Below, piece after piece: positions 1-7,681 of a stretch of 64,000 nucleotides of DNA. The position numbers were made by a program, and so were the translations under genes. The notes below the pieces were generated by a model. It worked only from the letters and a program-made list of their open reading frames with translations. It was not told where the DNA came from and made no database searches. The stretch's first letter is position 1. Each line of letters begins with the position of its first letter. Source of the stretch: Maricaulis maris (GTDB lineage Bacteria > Pseudomonadota > Alphaproteobacteria > Caulobacterales > Maricaulaceae); assembly GCF_036322705.1 (NCBI RefSeq), contig NZ_AP027270.1, positions 1,861,501 through 1,925,500 of the forward strand. The letters are read 5' to 3'.

Positions 1-138
1 GGTGACCGCGACGCGGGCATCCGGGGGACCTTCTCTACCAGATCCGCAGTACTGCCCCCGACCTCAACGCTTCACCTCGCGCCCCAAACGCTGAGGTCCC
101 CCGGATCCCGGCTGGCGCCGGGACCGTGGGATGACGGT
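1..138. repeat. Intergenic palindromic repeat R1, copy a (cut by the left edge)
   Basis: This is the right-hand part of a dispersed repeat whose full copies begin with CCGTCATCCCACGG and end with CGTGGGATGACGG. Inside is a dyad of CCGGGGGACCT facing AGGTCCCCCGG. It is nearly identical to the copy at 376-524 over the central stretch containing CAGATCCGCAGTACTGCCCC, and the two lie in direct orientation. Further copies are at 3280-3380 and 51007-51106. Confidence 0.7.
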
Positions 139-223
139 GGGAGTGATGACAGGTCTAGTTGGGAAGCGGTGTCCCAACGCGCCTGACGCAGATCCATCCA
201 TAAATCACTTGTCAGCCAGCGGG

Positions 224-300
224 CCGTATCCGGTTCTTCAGGTCAAGGGTGTAACCGCTCAGCGGCCCGTCGGGCCCTTGACCTGAAGAACCGGATACGG
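224..300. repeat. Repeat R4 with a perfect 26-bp inverted repeat
   Basis: The arms at 224-249 and 275-300 are perfect reverse complements (starting CCGTATCCGG, ending CCGGATACGG) around a 25-base loop. A diverged copy with the same right arm and similar flanks lies at 51181-51262. In both places R4 follows an R1 copy, so R1 and R4 seem to travel as a composite intergenic element. No protein is encoded. Confidence 0.7.
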
Positions 301-375
301 CGAACTCCCGGCAAGCGGTTTATGGCGGGCTGTGCGCCGCGGGCGCCCGCTTTTCTTACCCATCCCCCCACCACC

Positions 376-524
376 ACCGTCATCCCACGGTGACCGCGAA
401 GCGGGCATCCGGGGGACCTTCGCTACCAGATCCGCAGTACTGCCCCCAACCTCACCACTTCACCTCGCGCCCAAGCGCTGAGGTCCCCCGGATCGTCTCT
501 CCGCCACGACCGTGGGATGACGGT
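376..524. repeat. Intergenic palindromic repeat R1, copy b
   Basis: A full-length R1 copy. The outer ends ACCGTCATCCCACGG and CGTGGGATGACGGT are inverted, and an inner dyad CCGGGGGACCT / AGGTCCCCCGG lies within. It is in direct orientation with the partial copy at 1-138 and brackets R4 at 224-300. Confidence 0.7.
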
Positions 525-756
525 GAGGCTGAGGAGCGAACCGGCCATAAGGCCTCTCCCATATTCCGCCCCCCCCCTCACCCCCACATCTGCATGACCG
601 CCCTGCTGTCGCACGATTGGCCTTTTGCCTCTGACCTGTGCTACAGCCGCGTTCGTATTCCGGCCAGTCGCCCTATCGGCGCCCTTACCGGGACGACGAT
701 GGAACCCGGCCACTGATGGGTGTGGTCGGCATTTTGGCACTGGAACACAGCTTTAT
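525..756. other. Leader region of the DEAD-box helicase gene, no gene seen
   Basis: There is no convincing coding region here. The reading frame of the helicase is open upstream of 757, but the extra residues do not resemble a helicase N-terminus. Cold-shock type helicase genes often have long leaders, so this stretch could hold a promoter and a structured 5' UTR. I see no specific motif to prove it. Confidence 0.4.
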
Positions 757-3117
757 ATGACTCTGAATCCCCGCATTGCGCCGGCGCTCGCCGCTGCGCT
801 TGAAAAGAAGGGCTATGCAGCCCTTACCGAAGTCCAGTCCGCCGTGATCGCGGAAGACGCCGACGGGCGCGACCTGCTGGTCTCGGCCCAGACCGGCTCC
901 GGCAAGACCGCCGCCTTCGGCATGGCCCTCGCCCCGACCCTGCTCGGTGACGACAATGAATTTGGCCAGCCCGACCTGCCGATGGCCCTGATCGTGGCAC
1001 CGACGCGCGAACTCGCCCTGCAGGTCCAGCGCGAACTGGCCTGGCTCTATGGCGATGCGCGCGGCCAGATCGCCTCCTGCGTCGGCGGCATGGATCCGCG
1101 CACCGAACGCCGCACGCTCGAGCGCGGCTGTCACATCGTGGTCGGCACACCCGGCCGCCTGCGCGACCATATCGAACGCGGCGCCCTCGACATGTCGGCC
1201 CTGCGCGCCGTGGTCCTGGACGAAGCCGACGAGATGCTCGATTTCGGCTTCCGCGAAGACCTCGAATACATTCTCGATGCCGCCCCGGCGAGCCGTCGCA
1301 CCCTGTTGTTCTCGGCCACCGTGCCGCGCGCCATCGCCGATATCGCCCGCCGCTTCCAGAAGGACGCGCTGCGCATCTCGACGGTCTCCGAGCGCGGCCA
1401 GCATGCCGATATCGAATACCGCGCCCTCTCGGTCGCGCCGTCCGACCGGGAAAACGCGATCATCAATGTTCTGCGTTACTACGATGCCGAGCGCGCCATC
1501 ATCTTCTGCGCCACGCGCGAAGCCGTGAACCGGCTGTCGGCCCGTTTCGGCAATCGCGGCTTTGCCGCCGTAGCCCTGTCCGGCGAGCTGACCCAGAAGG
1601 AACGGACCCACGCCCTGCAGGCCCTGCGCGATGGCCGGGCCCGGGTCTGTGTGGCGACCGATGTCGCCGCCCGCGGGATCGACCTGCCGGGTCTGGAACT
1701 GGTCATCCACGCCGACCTGCCGACCAATTCCGACGTGCTGCTGCACCGCTCGGGCCGGACCGGCCGGGCCGGCGCCAAGGGGGTGTGCGCGATCATCGTC
1801 CCGCACACGCGCCGTGGCCGCGCCCAGCGCCTTCTGCGCGATGCCAAGCTGCAGGCCGAATGGGCCGACGCGCCGACCGCCGATGACGTCCGCGCCCGCG
1901 ATCGCGAGCGCCTGATGGCCGACCCGATCCTGACCGAGGCCGCCGACGAGGAACTGGCCGCCGACGCCAAAATCCTGCTCGAGAAATTCAGCGCCGAGCA
2001 ATTGGCGGCCGCCTTCCTGCGCGCCCGCATCGCAACCCTGCCGTCCGCCGAGGACCTGCTGTCCGGCCCGGCCGCCCAGAACGACCGCCCGGAACGCGCC
2101 CCGCGCGAGAACTTCAAGGCAAGCGTCTGGTTCCGCCTGTCCGCCGGCCGCAAGGCCAAGGCCGAGCCGCGCTGGCTGCTGCCGCTGATCTGCCGTCTGG
2201 GTCATGTGACCAAGCGCGAGATCGGCTCGATCCAGATCGGCGAGACCGAGACCCGGTTCGAGATTGACGCCGCCCATGCCGACCGCTTCGCCAAGGCGCT
2301 CGCCGAAAACGGCGGTGGCGAGAACAATATCCGCGTTACCCCCGATGACGGTTCGGACATGCAGCGCGCCGGACCGAGCGACGGCCCGACCGATGCCCGC
2401 ACACCGAAAATGCGTCACCGCGAAAAGTCCCGTCATCGCGAGACCGACAGTGACGGCTACCCGGTCAGCCGCCCGCGCGAGGATCGGGCTCCGCGCGCCG
2501 AGACGAGCGGCGACTATGAGGACCGCAAGCCCTACGCCCAGCGCGAGCGCGACGGCGAGACCGGCGGCGACAAGCCCCGCTACGAAAAGAAGCCGTACGA
2601 GAAAAAGCCTTATGAGAAAAAGGCGTTCGGCGACAAAAAGCCGTACGGGGACAAGAAACCCTATGGCGACAAGAAGCCTTACGAGAAAAAGCCCTATGGC
2701 AAGGCGGCCGAGGGTGAGCGCCCCTTCAAGGGCAAGCCGAAGCCGGATTATGGCCGCGCCGAAAGCCCGGTCGGCGGCGACGAGAAGCCCTGGGAGAAGA
2801 AGCCCCGCGCTGACAAGCCGTTCAAGGGCAAGCCGTCCGGCGACAAGCCCTTCCGGTCCGAGCGTCCGGCCGCAGCGGCCAGCGATGACCGTCCGGCCCG
2901 CAAGGCCCGTCCGACCGGCGACCTGACCAATCCCAATGCCCGCCCCGACAAGGGCGAGGACAGCGCCTGGGCCCGCAAGCGCAAGCCCGCGGCCGGTGGT
3001 TTCAAGAAAAAGGCGGGTGGCTATGACAAGCCGGCCGGCAAGAAGCCTGGTCCCAAGAAGGATGGTGGCAAGCCGTTCGAAAAAGGCGCCACCCTGAAGC
3101 GCAAGCCGAAGGGCTGA
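757..3117 (+). CDS. DEAD-box ATP-dependent RNA helicase with basic C-terminal tail
   Basis: ATP-dependent RNA helicase of the DeaD/CsdA/DbpA group, expected to unwind RNA during ribosome assembly or mRNA turnover in the cytoplasm. In the 786-residue product all core motifs are visible: AQTGSGKT (about 44-51), PTREL, DEAD (155-158), SAT (186-188), ATDVAARGID and HRSGRTGRAG (about 330-339). A DbpA-like RNA-binding domain follows at about 454-517. The last 270 residues are a low-complexity Lys/Pro/Tyr/Gly/Arg tail with short repeats such as PYEKK and PYGDKK, which fits RNA binding or condensate formation. The ATG at 757 was chosen because the helicase-like sequence begins just after it; an upstream in-frame ATG at 625 is unlikely. 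The gene stands alone and is followed by a palindromic repeat. Confident of family; exact role inferred. Confidence 0.93.
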   Translation: MTLNPRIAPALAAALEKKGYAALTEVQSAVIAEDADGRDLLVSAQTGSGKTAAFGMALAPTLLGDDNEFGQPDLPMALIVAPTRELALQVQRELAWLYGDARGQIASCVGGMDPRTERRTLERGCHIVVGTPGRLRDHIERGALDMSALRAVVLDEADEMLDFGFREDLEYILDAAPASRRTLLFSATVPRAIADIARRFQKDALRISTVSERGQHADIEYRALSVAPSDRENAIINVLRYYDAERAIIFCATREAVNRLSARFGNRGFAAVALSGELTQKERTHALQALRDGRARVCVATDVAARGIDLPGLELVIHADLPTNSDVLLHRSGRTGRAGAKGVCAIIVPHTRRGRAQRLLRDAKLQAEWADAPTADDVRARDRERLMADPILTEAADEELAADAKILLEKFSAEQLAAAFLRARIATLPSAEDLLSGPAAQNDRPERAPRENFKASVWFRLSAGRKAKAEPRWLLPLICRLGHVTKREIGSIQIGETETRFEIDAAHADRFAKALAENGGGENNIRVTPDDGSDMQRAGPSDGPTDARTPKMRHREKSRHRETDSDGYPVSRPREDRAPRAETSGDYEDRKPYAQRERDGETGGDKPRYEKKPYEKKPYEKKAFGDKKPYGDKKPYGDKKPYEKKPYGKAAEGERPFKGKPKPDYGRAESPVGGDEKPWEKKPRADKPFKGKPSGDKPFRSERPAAAASDDRPARKARPTGDLTNPNARPDKGEDSAWARKRKPAAGGFKKKAGGYDKPAGKKPGPKKDGGKPFEKGATLKRKPKG

Positions 3118-3147
3118 GGCGCGCGTCGGTCGCGACTGCACCCCACC

Positions 3148-3188
3148 CATTTTTCCCGGATCGCGCTGGCGCGCGTCCGGGAAAAATG
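3148..3188. repeat. Palindromic repeat R2, copy a
   Basis: Perfect 13-bp inverted arms CATTTTTCCCGGA (3148-3160) and TCCGGGAAAAATG (3176-3188) around a GC-rich 15-base centre. A longer relative with the same ends lies at 7547-7648. Confidence 0.65.
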
Positions 3189-3279
3189 ATTAGGACATGT
3201 CTGAACGAGAAGCGCCCCGCGCGCACTCCCCCGTATATCACTTGCCGGGAGATCGCCGAACGCCGCCACTATTATTCCC

Positions 3280-3380
3280 ACCGTCATCCCACGGTCGATA
3301 CGCAGCAGCGATCCGGGGGACCTCTGTTTTCCCGTCGACAGAATAGCTGAGGGCCCCCGGACAAGCCGGGGGATGACGGT
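3280..3380. repeat. Intergenic palindromic repeat R1, copy c
   Basis: It starts with ACCGTCATCCCACGG and ends with GGGGGATGACGGT, with an inner GGGGGACCT facing a GGGCCCCCGG variant. It is a more diverged member of the family at 1-138, 376-524 and 51007-51106. Confidence 0.6.
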
Positions 3381-3419
3381 AGAATTGTTTGAAGTCGCGA
3401 AGAGTCGCGAGACTCAGTC

Positions 3420-5162
3420 CTAAGCCACATCCGCCGTCTTCGCGGCCGACATGTCCTGACCGGCTTCCTGGGCGCGCTGGATCTGCTGGCGGACGTCGAG
3501 GCCCGGATGGGGTTCGATGACCGCGGTGGTCTCGGCCAGGATGGGCAGTGAGATGGTCACCGTGGTGCCCTCACCCTTGCGGCTGGCGATATTCATCGTG
3601 CCGCCGTGCAGCTCGGACAGGGCCCGGACCAGGGACAGTCCGAGACCGGTGCCGCGCTTCTCGATATCACGCGCATTGGCAGCCTGCTGGTAGGGCTGGC
3701 CGAGACGTCCGGCGTCTTCCGGATCAATACCGACACCGCTATCACCGACCGCCAGCACGAGCTGGCCACCGGCCGGGCGGGCCATGACCACGATGGCGCC
3801 ACCCTTCGGCGTGAACTTGACCGCGTTCGAGAGCAGGTTCAGCAGGATCTGGCGCAGCGCCTTGCGGTCACCCTCGACCATCAACGGACCGTCATGCGGC
3901 TTGACCTTGAGATTGATGCCGGCCTCTTCGGCCTGCAGGCGCATCATCTTGGCCGAGAGGCCCACCACGTCGCTGATATCGAAGGTTTCGCGGACCAGCT
4001 CGTAGCGATCAGCCTCGATCTTCGACATGTCGAGCACGTCGCCGATCAGCTCCATCAGGTGCTGGCCGCTTTCATGGATCAGGTCGGCATATTCGGCATA
4101 GCGCGCCGGCATCGGGCCGAACAGGCGGGCCTTCATCACATCGGAGAAGCCGATGATGGCGTTGAGCGGGGTGCGCAGCTCATGGCTGACCGAGGCCAGG
4201 AACTGGGTCTTGGCGCGGGCATCTTCCTCGGCGGCTTCGCGGGCGTCACGGGCCTCCTGCAGGGCCGCGGCCAGGGCCGGGCCGCTATCGCGGGACAGTG
4301 CGATCACCGAGCCGCCATGAATGGGGTGGGTCTTGACCAGAACATCTTCGCTGCGGCCGCGGACGCCGCGAATGACCAGCGGTCCCTCGACATCACGCAG
4401 TGCGGCCCGGCGGCCGGAAGCGGCCAGCTGGGCCCGGTCTTCCTCGTCGAAGCCGAGATCGGCGAGCGGAAGACCTTTCAGCTCGCGCGGCAGGCCCGGC
4501 GAAAGCTCGCGCAGGCCCTTGGACGCGGCGAGGATATGGCCATCCGTATCGCAGGCGACCAGCGGCACGGGCGAGGCATCAAAGGCCTTGGCCCGAACCC
4601 GGCCACGCTCGGCTTCGGCGCGGATCTGGTCGGCCTCATGGATGGCGCGCAGGGCGCCGAAGGCGAAGCCGGTCGACAGGGTCAGCACGCAGCCCAGCAC
4701 GAAGGGCAGGTGAAGCTCGACCGCGATCGGGGCCGGAGCGACGAAGCCGGTGATCTGGAGGCCGGCGACAACGAGTGCGGCCAGGCCGGACTGGGCCGCC
4801 GCCTTGATGATGCCATCACGCTCGCCGCAGGCAGCCGCCATGGCCGGCGCCAGCAGGAAGGCGAGGACACCAATTCCGGTCACGCCGCCGCCGGTCAGCG
4901 TGACGCCGACCGCAAAGCCGGTCCAGACCAGGGCCAGCAGGAAACGCTCGAAAGCGCGGTCCATGCGAGGGATGATGAAGGCGCTCAGCACCGCCGGGGC
5001 GGCAATCGCGGCGACCAGCAAGGCCTTTTCCAGCGTGGTGCCGTCAAGGACTGGCCAGAGCCGCGGCAAGGCGGCCGCGAGCGTGCCAAGCCAGATGAGG
5101 TTGACAAGCGTCCCGCCTTGGCGTGCGAACCAGGCTGCTATGGCAGGGGATTTCGGCTTCAT
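3420..5162 (-). CDS. Membrane-bound sensor histidine kinase, DivJ/PleC-like
   Basis: Hybrid-free sensor kinase that would autophosphorylate on His and pass phosphate to a response regulator. The 580-residue product has about six hydrophobic segments within residues 20-170, a degenerate PAS-like linker (about 190-290), a short coiled coil, and then the HisKA H-box SHELRTPLNAIIGFSDVM with His327. The ATPase domain carries N446, DSGVGID (474-480) and GTGLGLS (504-510). The H-box wording and overall size resemble the Caulobacter cell-cycle kinases DivJ and PleC, but assigning it to cell-cycle control is inference. The ATG at 5162 was chosen because the membrane domain starts there; the frame stays open upstream to 5582. 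It is divergent from the next gene across a 206-base promoter region with two GANTC methylation sites (both GAATC). No receiver domain is present. Confidence 0.88.
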   Translation of the reverse strand: MKPKSPAIAAWFARQGGTLVNLIWLGTLAAALPRLWPVLDGTTLEKALLVAAIAAPAVLSAFIIPRMDRAFERFLLALVWTGFAVGVTLTGGGVTGIGVLAFLLAPAMAAACGERDGIIKAAAQSGLAALVVAGLQITGFVAPAPIAVELHLPFVLGCVLTLSTGFAFGALRAIHEADQIRAEAERGRVRAKAFDASPVPLVACDTDGHILAASKGLRELSPGLPRELKGLPLADLGFDEEDRAQLAASGRRAALRDVEGPLVIRGVRGRSEDVLVKTHPIHGGSVIALSRDSGPALAAALQEARDAREAAEEDARAKTQFLASVSHELRTPLNAIIGFSDVMKARLFGPMPARYAEYADLIHESGQHLMELIGDVLDMSKIEADRYELVRETFDISDVVGLSAKMMRLQAEEAGINLKVKPHDGPLMVEGDRKALRQILLNLLSNAVKFTPKGGAIVVMARPAGGQLVLAVGDSGVGIDPEDAGRLGQPYQQAANARDIEKRGTGLGLSLVRALSELHGGTMNIASRKGEGTTVTISLPILAETTAVIEPHPGLDVRQQIQRAQEAGQDMSAAKTADVA

Positions 5163-5368
5163 GTCAAACCGGTGCGACTCGCTTGTTTTGCTGAACAGAA
5201 TCTTCGCCTTTGTCGTTAACAAATGCTGAATCTTAAACTTTGCGCGTTTACGCATCCCAGCCGCTAAGCCTTGTGATAATTCATCCGAACCTCCCCCTTG
5301 GATGTCCATCGAAGGCGAGGCAGTATGAAGACGGTTCACAAGAGCCGGGTCCAAGGGAGCATTGTGTG

Positions 5369-6406
5369 ATGTTGACGACTCTCCTCGCCATCGGCGCGCT
5401 GAGCATGAGCACGAGTCTGACACTGCAAGAGAACACCGGGCCGGAGGACGCCGGGCAGGCGCCCGCCACCGCCCCCGTGCTTCAGCTCGCCCCCTCCGCG
5501 GACCCGACGCCGACCATCGTCGAGCGCTCGGCCGGTGAATACGCGGCCTATCACAGCGTGATTGCCGATCTCCATTCGGCACCGATCCAGTCCGGCGACG
5601 ATCTTGACGATGCCATGAACCGTCTGACCGCCTTCTACGGCGAGGAACGCCTGGTCCGGGCCTGGATCGCCTATGCGGCCATCATCGCCGCGCGCCATCC
5701 CGAATATCTCGATGAAGTGCGGGAGCTGGCCGACTATTACGGTCCGGAAGCGGCCATGACCGGGCTGATGTATGATCCCAGCTTCGCAACCAGCTTTGCC
5801 TCCTCGCAAGAGGCCCAGACGTCGGTGGTGGATGCCATGGCGGCCGACAATGCGGAGATCATGGACGTCTCCGAACGTTACCGCGCCGCCGCCTATGACT
5901 TGCAGAGCGAGCGCTGGGCCAATCGCAGCCATGGCGACCGCAGCGACCGGCTCGCCGAGCTCTCCCACATGGGCAGTGAGCCGATCGACATGACCGACGA
6001 GGTCCTGATGACGCTGGCCACCGGTTTCGACAATGGCCTGCCCGCCTCGTCGCTGTTCGAGCGCTATGAACCGTCTTCGGTCTCGAGCCGGGCCTCGATA
6101 GCCCCCCAATTGACGCTCACCGTCGGCGACGCGGCCGCGGATCCCGACCGAGCGCGGATCGGCCGCATTCTGTCGGTCGCGGCGCTTCAGGCCCTGAACA
6201 ATGATGATCCGGCGCGGACCGACCAGGTCGTCGAGGCGCTGCTGTCCGATCCGGTGGTCGAGCGCTGCCTTGCCTGGGTCCGGCTGGACCTTCAGCAATG
6301 CGTTGCGGCCGGCCATTTCATGTATGAAGACAGCTTCTGCATCGCCGAGCACGCATTGATGGATGTCAGCCGCTGCCTCGGCAGCAGTGCGAGCACGGCG
6401 AATTGA
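5369..6406 (+). CDS. Exported protein of unknown function
   Basis: Product of 345 residues with a hydrophobic N-terminus (about 1-18) that looks like a signal peptide, followed by a Pro/Ala-rich linker and an acidic helical body. Four Cys lie in the last 55 residues, which could form disulfides in the periplasm. I recognise it only as resembling a conserved alphaproteobacterial hypothetical family; no catalytic motif is visible. The ATG at 5369 was chosen over an earlier in-frame start because of the ribosome-binding site AAGGGAG just upstream and the signal peptide that begins there. A possible 14-codon leader (5325-5369) ends in a TGATG overlap with this start. It is divergent from the histidine kinase gene. 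Confidence 0.75.
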   Translation: MLTTLLAIGALSMSTSLTLQENTGPEDAGQAPATAPVLQLAPSADPTPTIVERSAGEYAAYHSVIADLHSAPIQSGDDLDDAMNRLTAFYGEERLVRAWIAYAAIIAARHPEYLDEVRELADYYGPEAAMTGLMYDPSFATSFASSQEAQTSVVDAMAADNAEIMDVSERYRAAAYDLQSERWANRSHGDRSDRLAELSHMGSEPIDMTDEVLMTLATGFDNGLPASSLFERYEPSSVSSRASIAPQLTLTVGDAAADPDRARIGRILSVAALQALNNDDPARTDQVVEALLSDPVVERCLAWVRLDLQQCVAAGHFMYEDSFCIAEHALMDVSRCLGSSASTAN

Positions 6407-6456
6407 GTCAAATTTGAGCGACCCCGTTAGTCGAATCCGGCCAATTGTTAACAAAA

Positions 6457-6477
6457 CGTGTCCCGATCAGAGACACG
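6457..6477. other. Small hairpin after the exported-protein gene
   Basis: Arms CGTGTC (6457-6462) and GACACG (6472-6477) around nine bases. It may be a weak transcription stop for the upstream gene, but it has no T-run and is only six base pairs. Confidence 0.25.
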
Positions 6478-6480
6478 ATA

Positions 6481-6498
6481 AAAATTGTCGACAATTTT
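6481..6498. promoter_or_regulatory. 18-bp perfect palindrome, candidate operator
   Basis: AAAATTGTCGACAATTTT is a perfect 18-base palindrome, 138 bases before the start of the DUF5330-like gene, in an AT-rich island inside otherwise GC-rich DNA. Such a site could bind a dimeric repressor. No regulator gene is adjacent, so this is only a candidate. Confidence 0.4.
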
Positions 6499-6635
6499 AC
6501 ACAAAATTCACGGGTCGAATTCGCACACCGTTTTCGGTAAAGCCCGTAATCGCTCGCTATTGCTCAATATTTTCCCTAGCCTCGATCCTGCATTGATATC
6601 GGTACACCCGATTTCGGTCAGGAATGAGGTCGAAG

Positions 6636-6956
6636 ATGATGTTTCTACTGCGCGCTGCCTTCTGGCTTGCTGTCGTCAGTTTCTTCGTCCCGCAGGATTT
6701 TGCGGGCGAAGCGATGGATCTGCCGTTCCGCACGGCGGAGACGCGGATTGACGCCACCGCCAAGGTCTCCCAGTGGTGCTCCGACAATGAAGTGATCTGT
6801 GAAGCCGGCGAAGAAGCCGCACGGCTTGGCAGCTTCCTCGGCGAGATGGCCATGAGCCGGATCGGTACGGCCATCGAACAACACCAGGAACGCCAGACCG
6901 CGACCAACACTTCGGCCACGGCTCCGACCAACCCAGCCGCCCGCGCCAAGTCCTGA
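6636..6956 (+). CDS. DUF5330-like small exported protein
   Basis: Product of about 106 residues starting MMFLLRAAFW, with one N-terminal hydrophobic segment and then a short region with two Cys (CSDNEVIC) matching the pattern I associate with the alphaproteobacterial DUF5330 family. The end is Thr/Ala/Pro-rich. Function unknown; likely anchored in, or exported across, the inner membrane. The start was set at 6636 because GAGG at 6626-6629 is correctly spaced for it; ATGs at 6624 and 6639 are alternatives. The downstream gene is sufE, 110 bases away. Confidence 0.75.
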   Translation: MMFLLRAAFWLAVVSFFVPQDFAGEAMDLPFRTAETRIDATAKVSQWCSDNEVICEAGEEAARLGSFLGEMAMSRIGTAIEQHQERQTATNTSATAPTNPAARAKS

Positions 6957-7066
6957 TCCAGACCCGCTGACCCCGGGCGCCCGGCGCCCCCGACTGCCCT
7001 CAAACGCTCCGCAAACCGCACAGACGGCTTGCCTCGCCGCCTCGGCCGCACTACGTCGGCGATGAC

Positions 7067-7486
7067 ATGACGGCACAAGATATCCAAACCGAAATCGACG
7101 AACTCGTGGACGAGTTCGACTTCCTGGACGATTGGGAACAGCGCTATCGCTATCTCATCGACATGGGCAAGGCCCTGCCCGACATGCCGGAGGCCGAGCG
7201 CTCCGACGTCAACAAGGTCAAGGGCTGTGTGAGCCAAGTCTGGCTGGTTACCGAGCGTGACGGCAAGACCCTCACCTTCCGCGCCGACAGCGACGCCCAT
7301 ATCGTGCGCGGTCTCGCCGCCCTTCTGGTCCGTCTCTATTCCGGCCGCACCGGTGCGGAAATCCTCTCCGTCGACGCCCGTGACGTGCTGGCCCGCATCG
7401 GCCTGTCCGAACACCTCTCCCCGCAACGCTCCAACGGCCTGGCCTCGATGATCGGCCGGATCCGCGGGGAAGCGGCGACGCTTTAG
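7067..7486 (+). CDS. sufE: SufE cysteine desulfurase sulfur acceptor
   Basis: SufE accepts sulfane sulfur from the cysteine desulfurase SufS and passes it on for iron-sulfur cluster building by the SUF system in the cytoplasm. The 139-residue product is the usual length. It shows the N-terminal helix with DDWEQRYRYLIDMG, the substrate region LPDMPEAERSDVNKVKGC, and the acceptor Cys54 in KGCVSQVW. The rest of the suf operon is not in this window, as is common for stand-alone sufE genes in alphaproteobacteria. Downstream comes a palindromic repeat, R2 copy b. Confidence 0.92.
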   Translation: MTAQDIQTEIDELVDEFDFLDDWEQRYRYLIDMGKALPDMPEAERSDVNKVKGCVSQVWLVTERDGKTLTFRADSDAHIVRGLAALLVRLYSGRTGAEILSVDARDVLARIGLSEHLSPQRSNGLASMIGRIRGEAATL

Positions 7487-7546
7487 GGCCAGGTACTACC
7501 GTCCTCCTTCAGTGAGCGTGCAGCGCCACACCTTTGCTCCATCCTC

Positions 7547-7648
7547 CATTTTTCCCGGACGCGCCTCGGCGCGATCCGGGACCTACGGGGGTCTCATCGC
7601 CTGCGGGATCGTTTCGTGGGTCCCGGGTCTTCGCCCGGGAAAAATGAT
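7547..7648. repeat. Palindromic repeat R2, copy b
   Basis: It begins CATTTTTCCCGG and ends CCGGGAAAAATGAT, with inner dyads around CGGGACC / GGTCCCG. It is a longer relative of the hairpin at 3148-3188. It lies between the convergent sufE and DUF6456 genes and may also act on transcription ends, but there is no clear T-run. Confidence 0.6.
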
Positions 7649-7681
7649 GGGGTTGCGGGGCAACAGGTGCACCTCCCCCCC

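Larger units (their letters stand above)
3118..3419. other. Intergenic region holding repeats R2 and R1
   Basis: This gap lies between the convergent helicase and histidine-kinase genes. It contains an R2 hairpin at 3148-3188 and an R1 copy at 3280-3380. I see no gene in it. The R2 hairpin could also help end transcription, but it lacks a T-run. Confidence 0.5.

Noticed and set aside
390-740. Open frames of about 105 codons on both strands at the left edge
   Set aside because: They lie mostly in repeat R1 and lack ribosome-binding sites and protein-like composition.
685-3150. An 821-codon minus-strand frame opposite the helicase gene
   Set aside because: Shadow of the helicase frame; the low-complexity tail creates Leu/Val-rich antisense text without homology.
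3196-3290. A short plus-strand frame starting MSEREAPRAH after the helicase
   Set aside because: Runs into repeat R1, no ribosome-binding site, no recognisable features.
5216-5236. Two TTAA boxes upstream of the histidine kinase, considered as a CtrA binding site
   Set aside because: The spacing is 13 bases rather than the seven expected for a CtrA box.
5325-5369. A 14-codon frame with a fair ribosome-binding site ending in a TGATG overlap with the exported-protein gene
   Set aside because: Could be a translated leader, but too short and without features to claim as a gene.
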